This document shows, piece after piece, positions 1-7,593 of a stretch of DNA of 54,721 bases. The notes under the pieces were generated by a model. That model saw only the letters and a program-made list of their open reading frames with translations, made no database searches and had not been told where the DNA came from. The position numbers and the translations under genes are program-made. The stretch is taken from the NCBI GenBank assembly GCA_021154985.1, contig JAJNQE010000156.1:1-54721 (forward strand), in the 5' to 3' direction. The DNA comes from Hydrogenophaga sp. (GTDB taxonomy: Bacteria; Pseudomonadota; Gammaproteobacteria; Burkholderiales; Burkholderiaceae_C). The stretch's first letter is position 1, and every line of letters begins with the position of its first letter.

Positions 1-1112
1 TCCTCGCCGGCCTTCGCCGCGTTTTCGGGGTTGCGTGATGCGGGCAGGGGCACCGACAGAATGACCGACGTGCCTCTGGGAGACGAACTCACGTCGAGCC
101 AGCCGTCCACCTTGGCGGCCCGCTCGCGCAGGCCCAGCAGACCAAACGACTCGGCCTTGCGCAAGGCGTCCGGGCTCATGCCCTGGCCGTTGTCGGTCAC
201 TTCCAGGGTCAACACGCCCTCACCATCGCTCAGGTCAATGTCCACCGCCGTGGCCTTGGTGTGTTTGGCGATGTTGGTCAGCGCTTCCTGCGCGGTGCGG
301 TAAGCCACCAGTTGCACGTCCATGGGCACGTCGATCTGGTCGGACGAGCGGCGGATGGTCACGCGCAGCCCGCTGCGGCGCTCAAAACCGCCGGCCAGCC
401 ACTGCACCGCCGCCACCAGACCCTGGTCCAGGATGGGCGGGCGCAAGTTCATCATGATCCGCTGGCTCGCGCCCAGTGCGTGCTGCAGCATTTCCATGGC
501 GGTGCCCAGGTGCTGCAGCACGTCGGGGCGGGTTTCGTGGCGCCCCACCCAGGCCAGATCGAGCTTCACCGCCGCCAGCGCACCGCCGATGTCGTCGTGG
601 ATTTCGCGCGCGATGTTGGCGCGCTCCTGCTCGATGCTGGTCTGCAGGTGCTCGGCCAGCTCGGCCAGACGCCGGCGCGACTCGGCCAGCTCCTCGGCCG
701 CCCGGGCCCGCTCGCGCCGCGTTTGCGACACCTCGATCGCCCGCTCGATCACGTGCGAGAGGCGGTGCATGCTGTCCTTGAGCAAGTAGTCGCTCACACC
801 GCGGTGCATCGCGTCCACCGCAGCGGTCTCGCCGATGGCGCCCGACAGGATGACGAAGGGAATCTCGATCTGCAGTTCGCGCACCACGTCCCAGGCGTCC
901 ATGCCGGTGAAGCCGGGCAGGTGGTAGTCGGCCAGCACCACGTCGAAGCGCCCGGTGAGCAGCTCGCGCTTGAAATCGTCCATGGTGTCCACCAGCACCA
1001 CTTCGCTGGGCAGCTTGCTGCGCTGCAGGGCGAACTTCACCAGCGCGTGGTCCACCCGCGAGTCTTCCAGATGCAGGATGTGAACCGGGGGTTTGTCGAG
1101 GTTCTCGGACAT
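1..1112 (-). CDS. Receiver-HisKA_3 sensor histidine kinase (partial, runs off left edge)
   Basis: The reading frame stays open from an ATG at 1112 to the window edge (about 370 residues, no stop), so the C-terminus is missing. An N-terminal receiver domain (about residues 8-125) carries the Asp in VVLADYHLPG and a C-terminal switch Lys in DYLLKDS. A charged coiled coil follows, then a HisKA_3 dimerisation domain with phospho-acceptor His172 in REIHDDIGG, and a HATPase domain with the NarX-type LTNIAKH and GLLGLRERA motifs. There is no membrane segment, so it is probably a soluble kinase whose activity is controlled by its own receiver. This receiver-first order is unusual for NarX/DegS-type kinases, which normally phosphorylate LuxR-type regulators; a partner may lie beyond the left edge. 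It is transcribed divergently from the chemotaxis block. Family assignment is firm; the signal is unknown. Confidence 0.85.
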   Translation of the reverse strand, partial: MSENLDKPPVHILHLEDSRVDHALVKFALQRSKLPSEVVLVDTMDDFKRELLTGRFDVVLADYHLPGFTGMDAWDVVRELQIEIPFVILSGAIGETAAVDAMHRGVSDYLLKDSMHRLSHVIERAIEVSQTRRERARAAEELAESRRRLAELAEHLQTSIEQERANIAREIHDDIGGALAAVKLDLAWVGRHETRPDVLQHLGTAMEMLQHALGASQRIMMNLRPPILDQGLVAAVQWLAGGFERRSGLRVTIRRSSDQIDVPMDVQLVAYRTAQEALTNIAKHTKATAVDIDLSDGEGVLTLEVTDNGQGMSPDALRKAESFGLLGLRERAAKVDGWLDVSSSPRGTSVILSVPLPASRNPENAAKAGE

Positions 1113-1199
1113 GCCTGTGGGGAATGTTGGGAAGGTGGAGGGGCGGGCAGCGCTGGCCGATGACCGGCAGACGCAACAAGACAACCCGGGAAATGGTCC

Positions 1200-1226
1200 T
1201 GAATTTGGCTCGTTATCTGCCGATAC
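1200..1226 (+). promoter_or_regulatory. Candidate sigma-28 (FliA) promoter upstream of the CheZ-like gene
   Basis: A TGAA-like -35 at 1200-1203 is followed after 15 bases by GCCGATAC at 1219-1226, close to the flagellar sigma-28 pattern TAAA-N15-GCCGATAA. It lies 45 bases before the next gene, and the same -10 word recurs with the same spacing before cheY. The match is by eye and the -35 is imperfect. Confidence 0.45.
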
Positions 1227-1271
1227 AGCTTCTTACAGACCTCGAAAATTGTACTGCCCACCCCATCCGAC

Positions 1272-1736
1272 ATGCCCTACACGAGCCGCCACATGGACCA
1301 CCTGACGATGCAGCATGCCCCGCCGTGCGTCTCCCTGCCCGTGAACCTGGTGGCCAACCTCCAGGATTCGCTGCTCATGGCCGTGACCGACCTGCAGCGC
1401 CTGGAAGGCCTGCTGGACCACGCCACCGCCAACCTGATGGAGCGCTTTGGCACGGTGAACGCCGCTCTGGGCGCGCTGCCCGAGAGCCAACAGGACGAAC
1501 TGGGCCCGATCCGCACCAGCCTGCACCAGGCCGTGACCGAACTCCAGTTCCACGACATGGCGACCCAACTGATCGTGCACACCGGCAAGGTGCTGCAAAG
1601 CTGCGCCTGGCGCCTGGCCGAAGAAGCCATGGAGCCCGAAGAAGGGGAGATACCGCTGGGTCTGGACCCCATGCCCGAGCGCCCCAGCCCGGTCACGCAG
1701 AGCGAGATGGACGCCGGTTCCATCGACCTGTTCTGA
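1272..1736 (+). CDS. Compact CheZ-like phosphatase candidate
   Basis: A 154-residue, mainly helical, soluble protein immediately upstream of cheY. Residues 91-99 (LQFHDMATQ) resemble the CheZ catalytic helix: in E. coli CheZ, Asp143 and Gln147 are four residues apart and contact phosphorylated CheY; here Asp95 and Gln99 have the same spacing and setting. The C-terminal tail, TQSEMDAGSIDLF, is acidic-hydrophobic after a Pro-rich linker, as in the CheY-binding tail of CheZ and the N-terminal peptide of FliM. At 154 residues it is much shorter than CheZ (about 214). I infer that it dephosphorylates or binds the adjacent CheY. The start is uncertain: ATGs at 1272, 1293 and 1308 are all possible and none has a clear Shine-Dalgarno. 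If the CheZ reading is wrong, it is an uncharacterised chemotaxis accessory protein. Confidence 0.6.
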   Translation: MPYTSRHMDHLTMQHAPPCVSLPVNLVANLQDSLLMAVTDLQRLEGLLDHATANLMERFGTVNAALGALPESQQDELGPIRTSLHQAVTELQFHDMATQLIVHTGKVLQSCAWRLAEEAMEPEEGEIPLGLDPMPERPSPVTQSEMDAGSIDLF

Positions 1737-1753
1737 CCACCCGCCTTCCCCAT

Positions 1754-1780
1754 TCAAGACCCCCCGGTATCTGCCGATAT
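1754..1780 (+). promoter_or_regulatory. Candidate sigma-28 promoter upstream of cheY
   Basis: TCAAGACC begins at 1754 and GCCGATAT is at 1773-1780, with 15 bases between the -35 tetramer and the -10. TCAAG-type -35 elements are found in betaproteobacterial flagellar promoters. It sits 24 bases before the cheY ATG, so it could drive cheY-cheA-cheR-cheD-cheB separately from the upstream gene. Confidence 0.5.
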
Positions 1781-1803
1781 TTGACTGAAACACGGAGTAA
1801 GCC

Positions 1804-2166
1804 ATGCGATCCATTCTTGCCGTCGACGACTCGGCTTCCATGCGAAAAATGGTGTCGTTCACCCTCACCGGCGCGGGCTACCACGTGGTGGAAGCGGTGG
1901 ACGGTCAGGACGCTTTCGAAAAAGCCCAGAGCCACAGCATCGACCTGGTGCTGACCGACCAGAACATGCCCAACATGGACGGGCTGAGCCTGACACGCAA
2001 GCTGCGCGAGCACCCCAAATTCAAGACCACACCCATCCTGATCCTGACCACCGAGTCCAGCGACCAGATGAAACAGGCGGGCCGCAGCGCGGGCGCCACC
2101 GGCTGGCTGGTCAAGCCCTTCGATCCCGCCCGGTTGATCGAAGTGATCCAAAAAGTCATTCGCTGA
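1804..2166 (+). CDS. cheY: Chemotaxis response regulator CheY
   Basis: A single-domain receiver of 120 residues, the usual CheY length. The acidic pair is Asp8-Asp9, the phospho-acceptor Asp52 lies in LVLTDQNMP, the switch Thr is in LTTES (about 82-83), and Lys104 is in LVKPF. There is no output domain. It would carry the phosphoryl group from CheA to the flagellar switch, or act as a phosphate sink if a second CheY exists elsewhere. The start is supported by GGAG at about 1794. It is the second gene of the chemotaxis block, 47 bases before cheA, and follows the CheZ-like gene. The receiver assignment is certain; whether this is the motor-binding CheY cannot be told from sequence. Confidence 0.93.
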   Translation: MRSILAVDDSASMRKMVSFTLTGAGYHVVEAVDGQDAFEKAQSHSIDLVLTDQNMPNMDGLSLTRKLREHPKFKTTPILILTTESSDQMKQAGRSAGATGWLVKPFDPARLIEVIQKVIR

Positions 2167-2212
2167 ACACACACCAACGCGCGCCGCTCAACAGCAGCCA
2201 AGGAGACCCCAC

Positions 2213-4324
2213 ATGGGTGACATGATGAACGAAGGCCAGAGCCTGGCCAACGACATTGACCTGAGCCAGTTCTATCAAATCTTCTTTGAAGAGGCCGGCG
2301 AAAACCTCGACCAGATGGAGCAGATGCTGCTCGCGCTGGACGTGGAAAAGGCCGACGACGAAGAGCTCAACGCGATCTTCCGCTGCGCCCACTCGATCAA
2401 GGGCGGCGCCGCCACCTTCGGCTTTGCCGACGTGGCCGAACTCACGCACCAGATGGAGTCGCTGCTGGACAAGCTGCGCCGCCACGAACTCCAACCCACC
2501 GCCGCCATGGTGGACGTGTTGCTCGAATCGAGCGACGCGCTGCGCCTGCAGCTCGCCCACCACCAGGGCCGTGGCAATGACACCCCCGCCACCGGCGACC
2601 TGGTGGCCCGCATCTACGCATTGGCCAACGGTCAAGAAACCGCAGCCCCCGTGGCGCAAGCCGCCCCTGCACCCGTGGTGGCAGCCCCGGTGGTGGAGGC
2701 AGCCGCCCCGGCCCGCGTGATCAACAAGCCGGTGGCCAAGGCCAGCCGCGAACTCGAAATCCACATCGGCCCGCTGGACAACGTGGCGCAGGCCGACGGT
2801 GTGGCCGAACTCTTCCGCGATATCCCCGGCCTGGGCACCATCGAGCCCCTGCCCTGCGACCAGGCCAACAAGCGCGTCTACCGCGCCACGACCACCTCGT
2901 CCGACGCCGACCTGATGGACCTCTTCACCTTCCATGTGAGCAAGGAAGAGATCCGCATCGTCGATCTGGCCGCCTCCGCCGACGAACCAACACCCACGCC
3001 TGCCATGGCATCCGGCCAGGACTTCGGCTTCTTTGACGGCGCACCCGGCGTGCCCGCCCACGCCGTTGCCGCCCAGGCCGTGGTCTCGGCGCCCGAGCAC
3101 ACCACCAAAGCCGCCGCCGCGCCCAAGGCAGACGCCCGCGCAGCCGCACCCGCCGCCATGGAATCGAGCACGCTGCGCGTGTCGGTCAGCAAGGTCGACC
3201 AGCTGATCAACCTGGTGGGTGAACTCGTGATCACCCAGGCCATGCTGGCCCAGAAGAGCCGCGAGCTCGACGACGGTGCCAACCAGCCGCTGCTGGCCGG
3301 TCTCGCCGACCTGGACCGCAACACCCGCGACCTGCAGGAAGCGGTGATGTCGATCCGCATGATCCCGATGTCGGTGGTGTTCAACCGCTTCCCGCGCATG
3401 TTGCGCGACCTCGCCACCAAGCTGGGCAAGAAGGTCGAGCTGGTCACGCACGGCGAAGCCACCGAACTCGACAAGGGCCTGGTGGAAAAGATCACCGACC
3501 CGCTGACCCACCTGATCCGCAACAGCTGCGACCACGGCATTGAAATGCCGGAAGACCGCCGCGCCAAGGGCAAGCCCGAACACGGCACGATCACGCTGTC
3601 GGCCACGCACGAAGGCGGCTCCATCCTGATCGAGGTGCGCGACGACCGCAAAGGCCTCAACCGCGACAAGCTGCTGAGCAAGGCGCGCGAAAAGGGCATC
3701 GACGCGCCCGACTCCATGACCGACGCCGAGGTCTGGGGCCTCATCTTCGCCCCGGGCTTCTCCACCGCCGACCAGGTGACCGATGTGTCCGGCCGCGGCG
3801 TGGGCATGGACGTGGTCAAGAAGAACATCGCCGCGCTCAACGGCACGGTGGAAATCGACTCGGCCGAGGGCTACGGCATGCGCGTCTCGGTGCGCCTGCC
3901 ACTCACCCTGGCCATCATGGACGGCATGTCGGTGCGCGTGAGCGACGAGGTCTACATCCTGCCGCTCTCAAGCGTGATCGAGTCCTTCCAGATCAAGCCG
4001 ACCGACATCAACACCCTGGCGCAAGGCGCCCAGGTGGTCAAGGTGCGCGACGAGTTCATGCCGGTGATCGAACTGGAGCGCGTGTTCCAGGTGCCGCGCT
4101 TCGAGCACAGCGGCGCCAGCCCGATCATGGTCGTGGTGGAAGCCGACGGCCAGCGCGTGGCGCTCATGGTCGACGAGCTGTTGGGTCAACAGCAGGTGGT
4201 GATCAAGAACCTGGAATCCAACTACCGGCGCGTGCCCAACGTGTCGGGCGCCACCATCCTGGGCGACGGCAAGGTCTCGCTGATCCTGGACACCTCCAGC
4301 CTGGTGCGCCGCTCGCGGCACTGA
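2213..4324 (+). CDS. cheA: Chemotaxis histidine kinase CheA
   Basis: A 703-residue cytoplasmic kinase with the full CheA layout. The N-terminal Hpt (P1) has phospho-acceptor His60 in AHSIKGG. An Ala/Pro-rich linker leads to a P2-like segment (about 180-255), a second Ala-rich linker, the dimerisation domain (about 320-385), the HATPase and a C-terminal CheW-like domain (about 560-700). The N box (IRNSCDHGIEMPEDR) and G2 box (GRGVGMDVV) are canonical. The G1 box reads DDRKGL at 477-482 instead of the expected DDGxGL: Arg479 (CGC) replaces the first glycine, while the nucleotide-binding Asp is kept. AAGGAG before the ATG supports the start. It phosphorylates CheY and CheB from this cluster. No cheW gene is in the window, so receptor coupling depends on CheW from elsewhere. 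Confidence 0.96.
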   Translation: MGDMMNEGQSLANDIDLSQFYQIFFEEAGENLDQMEQMLLALDVEKADDEELNAIFRCAHSIKGGAATFGFADVAELTHQMESLLDKLRRHELQPTAAMVDVLLESSDALRLQLAHHQGRGNDTPATGDLVARIYALANGQETAAPVAQAAPAPVVAAPVVEAAAPARVINKPVAKASRELEIHIGPLDNVAQADGVAELFRDIPGLGTIEPLPCDQANKRVYRATTTSSDADLMDLFTFHVSKEEIRIVDLAASADEPTPTPAMASGQDFGFFDGAPGVPAHAVAAQAVVSAPEHTTKAAAAPKADARAAAPAAMESSTLRVSVSKVDQLINLVGELVITQAMLAQKSRELDDGANQPLLAGLADLDRNTRDLQEAVMSIRMIPMSVVFNRFPRMLRDLATKLGKKVELVTHGEATELDKGLVEKITDPLTHLIRNSCDHGIEMPEDRRAKGKPEHGTITLSATHEGGSILIEVRDDRKGLNRDKLLSKAREKGIDAPDSMTDAEVWGLIFAPGFSTADQVTDVSGRGVGMDVVKKNIAALNGTVEIDSAEGYGMRVSVRLPLTLAIMDGMSVRVSDEVYILPLSSVIESFQIKPTDINTLAQGAQVVKVRDEFMPVIELERVFQVPRFEHSGASPIMVVVEADGQRVALMVDELLGQQQVVIKNLESNYRRVPNVSGATILGDGKVSLILDTSSLVRRSRH

Positions 4325-4385
4325 GGCCTTCAGAAGAACACACCGCGCCTGGCGCGCCCCAGTCCCCAACCGGTCAGGACACCCG

Positions 4386-5276
4386 ATGCTGCAGCAGACC
4401 CCTTCCCCTCAACGCATCGCGCGCCCGGTGCCGCCACCGCGCTCGGCAGCGCCCGAAGACGGGCCGCTGGCCGAAGGCCGCGAGTTCGTCTGGTCCGACG
4501 CCGACTTCTCGCGCATCAAGGCGCTGATCTACAAAAAGGCCGGCATCAGCCTGCACGACGGCAAACACGCCATGGTCTACAGCCGCGTCTCGCGCCGCCT
4601 GCGCGAAACCGGCCATGACAGCTTCAAGACCTACCTCGACTGGCTGGAGCAGCACGACGGCGCCGAGTGGCAGGAGTTCATCAACGCGCTGACCACCAAC
4701 CTCACCGCGTTCTTCCGCGAGCAACACCACTTCGAGATCCTGGCGCAGATGTTCGCCGCCAAGCGCTCGCAGAACTGGCGGATCTGGTGCTCGGCCGCCT
4801 CCACCGGCGAAGAGCCGTATTCCATTGCCATGACGGCCCAGGAAGGCCTGGGCACCAGCGGTTCTTACGAGATCGTCAACAGCGACATCGACACCAAGGT
4901 GCTGGCCACCGCGCAGCGCGGTGTCTACAAGGCCGACGGCACCAAAGGCCTGAGCCCGGAGCGCATGCAGCGCTTCTTCATGCGCGGCAAGGGCAGCAAC
5001 GAAGGCTTCATGCGCGTGAAGCCCGAGCTGCAGAAAAACATGAGCTTCCAGACCGTCAACCTGATCCACGACCTGCCGTTTCGTGAACCGTTCGACGTGG
5101 TGTTCTGCCGCAACGTGATGATCTATTTCGACGCCGGCACGCAGCGCGCCGTGCTCGAGCGCATCCACCGCGTGATGAAGCCCGGCGGCATGCTGTTCGT
5201 GGGTCACGCCGAGAACTTCAGCGACGCCCGCAACCTGTTTGCATTGCGCGGCAAGACCGTCTACGAACGCCTGTAA
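4386..5276 (+). CDS. cheR: Chemoreceptor glutamate methyltransferase CheR
   Basis: A 296-residue S-adenosylmethionine-dependent methyltransferase that methylates receptor glutamates for adaptation. After a Pro-rich N-terminal extension (about 30 residues) comes the all-helical CheR N-domain (KALIYKKAGISLHDGK, then NALTTNLTAFFRE). The catalytic domain follows, with the SAM-binding loop SAASTGEEPYSIAM and the CRNVMIYFD and GHAEN motifs. AGGA stands eight bases before the ATG at 4386. It sits 61 bases after cheA and 9 bases before cheD, so it is co-transcribed with its opposing esterase CheB. Neither chemoreceptor in this window ends in the NWETF-type pentapeptide that tethers CheR in enterics. 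Confidence 0.95.
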   Translation: MLQQTPSPQRIARPVPPPRSAAPEDGPLAEGREFVWSDADFSRIKALIYKKAGISLHDGKHAMVYSRVSRRLRETGHDSFKTYLDWLEQHDGAEWQEFINALTTNLTAFFREQHHFEILAQMFAAKRSQNWRIWCSAASTGEEPYSIAMTAQEGLGTSGSYEIVNSDIDTKVLATAQRGVYKADGTKGLSPERMQRFFMRGKGSNEGFMRVKPELQKNMSFQTVNLIHDLPFREPFDVVFCRNVMIYFDAGTQRAVLERIHRVMKPGGMLFVGHAENFSDARNLFALRGKTVYERL

Positions 5277-5285
5277 GGCAACGGC

Positions 5286-5915
5286 ATGATCGCAGCCCCC
5301 ATCTCCAAGCTCGACCAGCTCAAGGCCAGCAAGCGCAAGGCAGGCGAGGCGAGCTTTTTCTACCACAACCACCACTTTCACCAGGACGCGGTGAAGGTCT
5401 TGCCCGGCGAGTACTTTGTGACCGCCGACGACATGATGGTGATGACCGTGCTGGGCTCCTGCATCGCCGCCTGCATCTACGACCCGCGCGTGCGCGTGGG
5501 GGGCATGAACCACTTCATGCTGCCCGATGGCGGCATGGACGCGGGCGGACGCTACGGCTCGTTCGCCATGGAACTGCTGATCAACGAGATGATGAAACTC
5601 GGCGCCCGGCGCGAGACCATGCAGGCCAAGGTGTTCGGCGGTGGGCAGGTGATGCACACCTTCACCACCATGAACGTGGGCGAACGCAACACGCAGTTCG
5701 TGCTCGACTACCTGCAGACCGAACGCATCGCGGTGATCTCGAAAGACGTGCTCGACATCCACCCGCGCAAGGTCTGCTACTTCCCGGCCACCGGCAAGGC
5801 CATGGTCAAGCGGCTGGCCCATTCGCACCCCGAAACGCTGGAAACGCAAGAGCGCAAGAGCAGCGCTGCGGTGGTGTCCAAGGCGATCGCCGGTGGTTCG
5901 GTGGATCTGTTCTGA
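5286..5915 (+). CDS. cheD: Chemoreceptor glutamine deamidase CheD
   Basis: A 209-residue CheD, which deamidates receptor glutamines and in some bacteria interacts with CheY phosphatases. The catalytic pair is visible: Cys59 in VLGSCIAACIYD and His76 in GGMNHFMLP. A typical CheD core is about 160 residues; this one has an N-terminal extension of about 40 residues and a C-terminal extension ending GGSVDLF. That tail nearly matches the end of the CheZ-like protein at 1272-1736 (GSIDLF), suggesting a shared docking peptide. The start lies 9 bases after the cheR stop, with a weak ribosome site (AAGGCAACGGC). Confidence 0.95.
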   Translation: MIAAPISKLDQLKASKRKAGEASFFYHNHHFHQDAVKVLPGEYFVTADDMMVMTVLGSCIAACIYDPRVRVGGMNHFMLPDGGMDAGGRYGSFAMELLINEMMKLGARRETMQAKVFGGGQVMHTFTTMNVGERNTQFVLDYLQTERIAVISKDVLDIHPRKVCYFPATGKAMVKRLAHSHPETLETQERKSSAAVVSKAIAGGSVDLF

Positions 5916-5956
5916 GCCCCGAGCCAACGCATCAACAAGAAGACAAGGAGAGGACC

Positions 5957-7048
5957 ATGGCAAAAATCAAAGTGGTCGTGGTGGACGATTCCGCCCTGGT
6001 GCGCAGCCTGCTCACCGAAATCATCAACCGCCAGGCCGACATGACCTGCGTGGGTGCCGCCGCCGACCCGCTGGTGGCGCGCGAGATGATCCGCGAAACC
6101 AACCCCGACGTGATCACCCTGGACGTGGAAATGCCGCGCATGGACGGCCTGGAGTTCCTCTCGCGCCTGATGCGCCTGCGGCCCATGCCGGTGGTGATGG
6201 TCTCCACCCTCACCGAGCAAGGGGCCGAGGCCACCATGCGCGCGCTGGAACTGGGTGCGGTCGACTTTGTGGCCAAGCCGCGCATCGGCGTGAGCAGCGG
6301 TCTGCAGGAACTCGCCGGCGACATCGTGGACAAGATCCGCGTGGCAGCGAGTGCCCACGTCAAACGCCTGCCGCCCACACCGGGCGCCGGTGCGGCGCCG
6401 GCTGGCGGCGGTGCGGCGGAACAACCGCGCGCCGCGCTGCCTCGCGTGTCGACCGAAAAAATCATCTGCATCGGCGCCTCCACCGGCGGCACCGAAGCCA
6501 TCCGCGAAGTGCTCGTGCCCATGCCGGCCGACGCGCCTGCCATCGTGATCACCCAGCACATGCCGCCGGGCTTCACCACCAGCTTTGCCAACCGGCTCAA
6601 CACCTTGTGCCGCATCCGCGTGCAGGAAGCGCAGCACGGCCAGCGCATCTTGCCGGGCCATGCCTACATCGCACCGGGTGGCCACCACCTGCGCATCGAC
6701 CGCAGCGGCTCCAACTACGTGGCCGTGGTGGAAGACACCGAGCCGGTGAACCGCCACCGCCCTTCGGTGGAGGTGCTGTTCAAGTCGGCGGCGCGCGTGC
6801 TCGGCCCCAATGCGCTGGGCATCATGCTCACCGGCATGGGCGCCGACGGCGCACAGGCCATGCGAGAGATGAAAGACGCCGGCAGCTACAACTACGTGCA
6901 GGACGAAGCGAGCTGCGTGGTCTTCGGCATGCCGCGCATGGCCATCCAGCACGGCGCTGCGCACGAAATCCTGCCGCTGTCGCAAATCGCCGCGGCCGTG
7001 CTCAACCGCCTGGCCAGCGCACCGGCCGGCGTGCGCCACCGCATCTGA
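5957..7048 (+). CDS. cheB: Chemotaxis response regulator protein-glutamate methylesterase CheB
   Basis: A 363-residue protein of normal CheB length. The N-terminal receiver has VVVDDSALVR and phospho-acceptor Asp56 in ITLDVEMPRMDG. A Pro/Gly-rich linker (about 137-155) leads to the methylesterase domain with catalytic Ser175 (GASTGGTEA), His201 (TQHMP) and Asp297 (GMGADGA). It removes receptor methyl groups when phosphorylated by CheA. A strong ribosome site (AAGGAGAGG) precedes the ATG. It is the last gene of the canonical che block; the next gene starts 38 bases later with its own unrelated signal peptide. Confidence 0.97.
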   Translation: MAKIKVVVVDDSALVRSLLTEIINRQADMTCVGAAADPLVAREMIRETNPDVITLDVEMPRMDGLEFLSRLMRLRPMPVVMVSTLTEQGAEATMRALELGAVDFVAKPRIGVSSGLQELAGDIVDKIRVAASAHVKRLPPTPGAGAAPAGGGAAEQPRAALPRVSTEKIICIGASTGGTEAIREVLVPMPADAPAIVITQHMPPGFTTSFANRLNTLCRIRVQEAQHGQRILPGHAYIAPGGHHLRIDRSGSNYVAVVEDTEPVNRHRPSVEVLFKSAARVLGPNALGIMLTGMGADGAQAMREMKDAGSYNYVQDEASCVVFGMPRMAIQHGAAHEILPLSQIAAAVLNRLASAPAGVRHRI

Positions 7049-7086
7049 ACCCACTTCCGCATTCAACGTTTTCAAGGCGTTTCACC

Positions 7087-7593
7087 ATGACCTCCCGCCG
7101 CCTGTTCACCCTGCTGCTGGCCTGCGCCGCAGCGACATCCACCGTGTTCGCCCAGACCCTGGAAGCGCCCAAGGGCCGCACCATCCTCAGCGTGAGCGGC
7201 AAGATCGCCGTGAAGAACAAGGGCGATCTGGCCGTGTTCGACATGGCCATGATCGAAGCGCTGCCGCAGCACAGCTTCACCACCCGCACGCCGTGGTACG
7301 ACAAGCCGGTGAAGTTCACCGGCCCGCTGCTCTCGGACGTGCTGGCGGCCGTCAAGGCCAGCGGCACCACGCTGAGTGCGGTGGCGATCAACGATTACAA
7401 GATCAGCATCCCGGTGGACGACATCGCCAGACATGGCGTGCTCATGGCGCGTCTGATCGACGACCAACCCATTCCCGTGCGCAGCAAAGGTCCGCTGTTC
7501 GTGGTCTACCCGTTTGACAACTCCGCCGAACTGCGCAGCTCGGTCTACTACGAGCGTTCGATCTGGCAACTCAAGGCACTGGACTTGCAATGA
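7087..7593 (+). CDS. Periplasmic sulfite-oxidase-fold (molybdopterin-binding-like) protein
   Basis: A 168-residue exported protein with a Sec signal peptide (RR near the start, hydrophobic core to about residue 20, cleavage near VFAQ). The mature part resembles the oxidoreductase molybdopterin-binding (SUOX) fold, with segments ILSVSGKI, KFTGPLL, DYKISIPVDD and KGPLFVVYPF. The mature protein contains no cysteine, so the Cys ligand that holds molybdenum in true SUOX/YedY enzymes is absent, and catalysis as a molybdoenzyme is unlikely. Its TGA overlaps the ATG of the downstream hybrid kinase (ATGA), so the two are translationally coupled. I infer that it is a periplasmic ligand-binding or redox-sensing partner of that kinase. 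An alternative is a structural relic of a molybdoenzyme. Confidence 0.75.
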   Translation: MTSRRLFTLLLACAAATSTVFAQTLEAPKGRTILSVSGKIAVKNKGDLAVFDMAMIEALPQHSFTTRTPWYDKPVKFTGPLLSDVLAAVKASGTTLSAVAINDYKISIPVDDIARHGVLMARLIDDQPIPVRSKGPLFVVYPFDNSAELRSSVYYERSIWQLKALDLQ

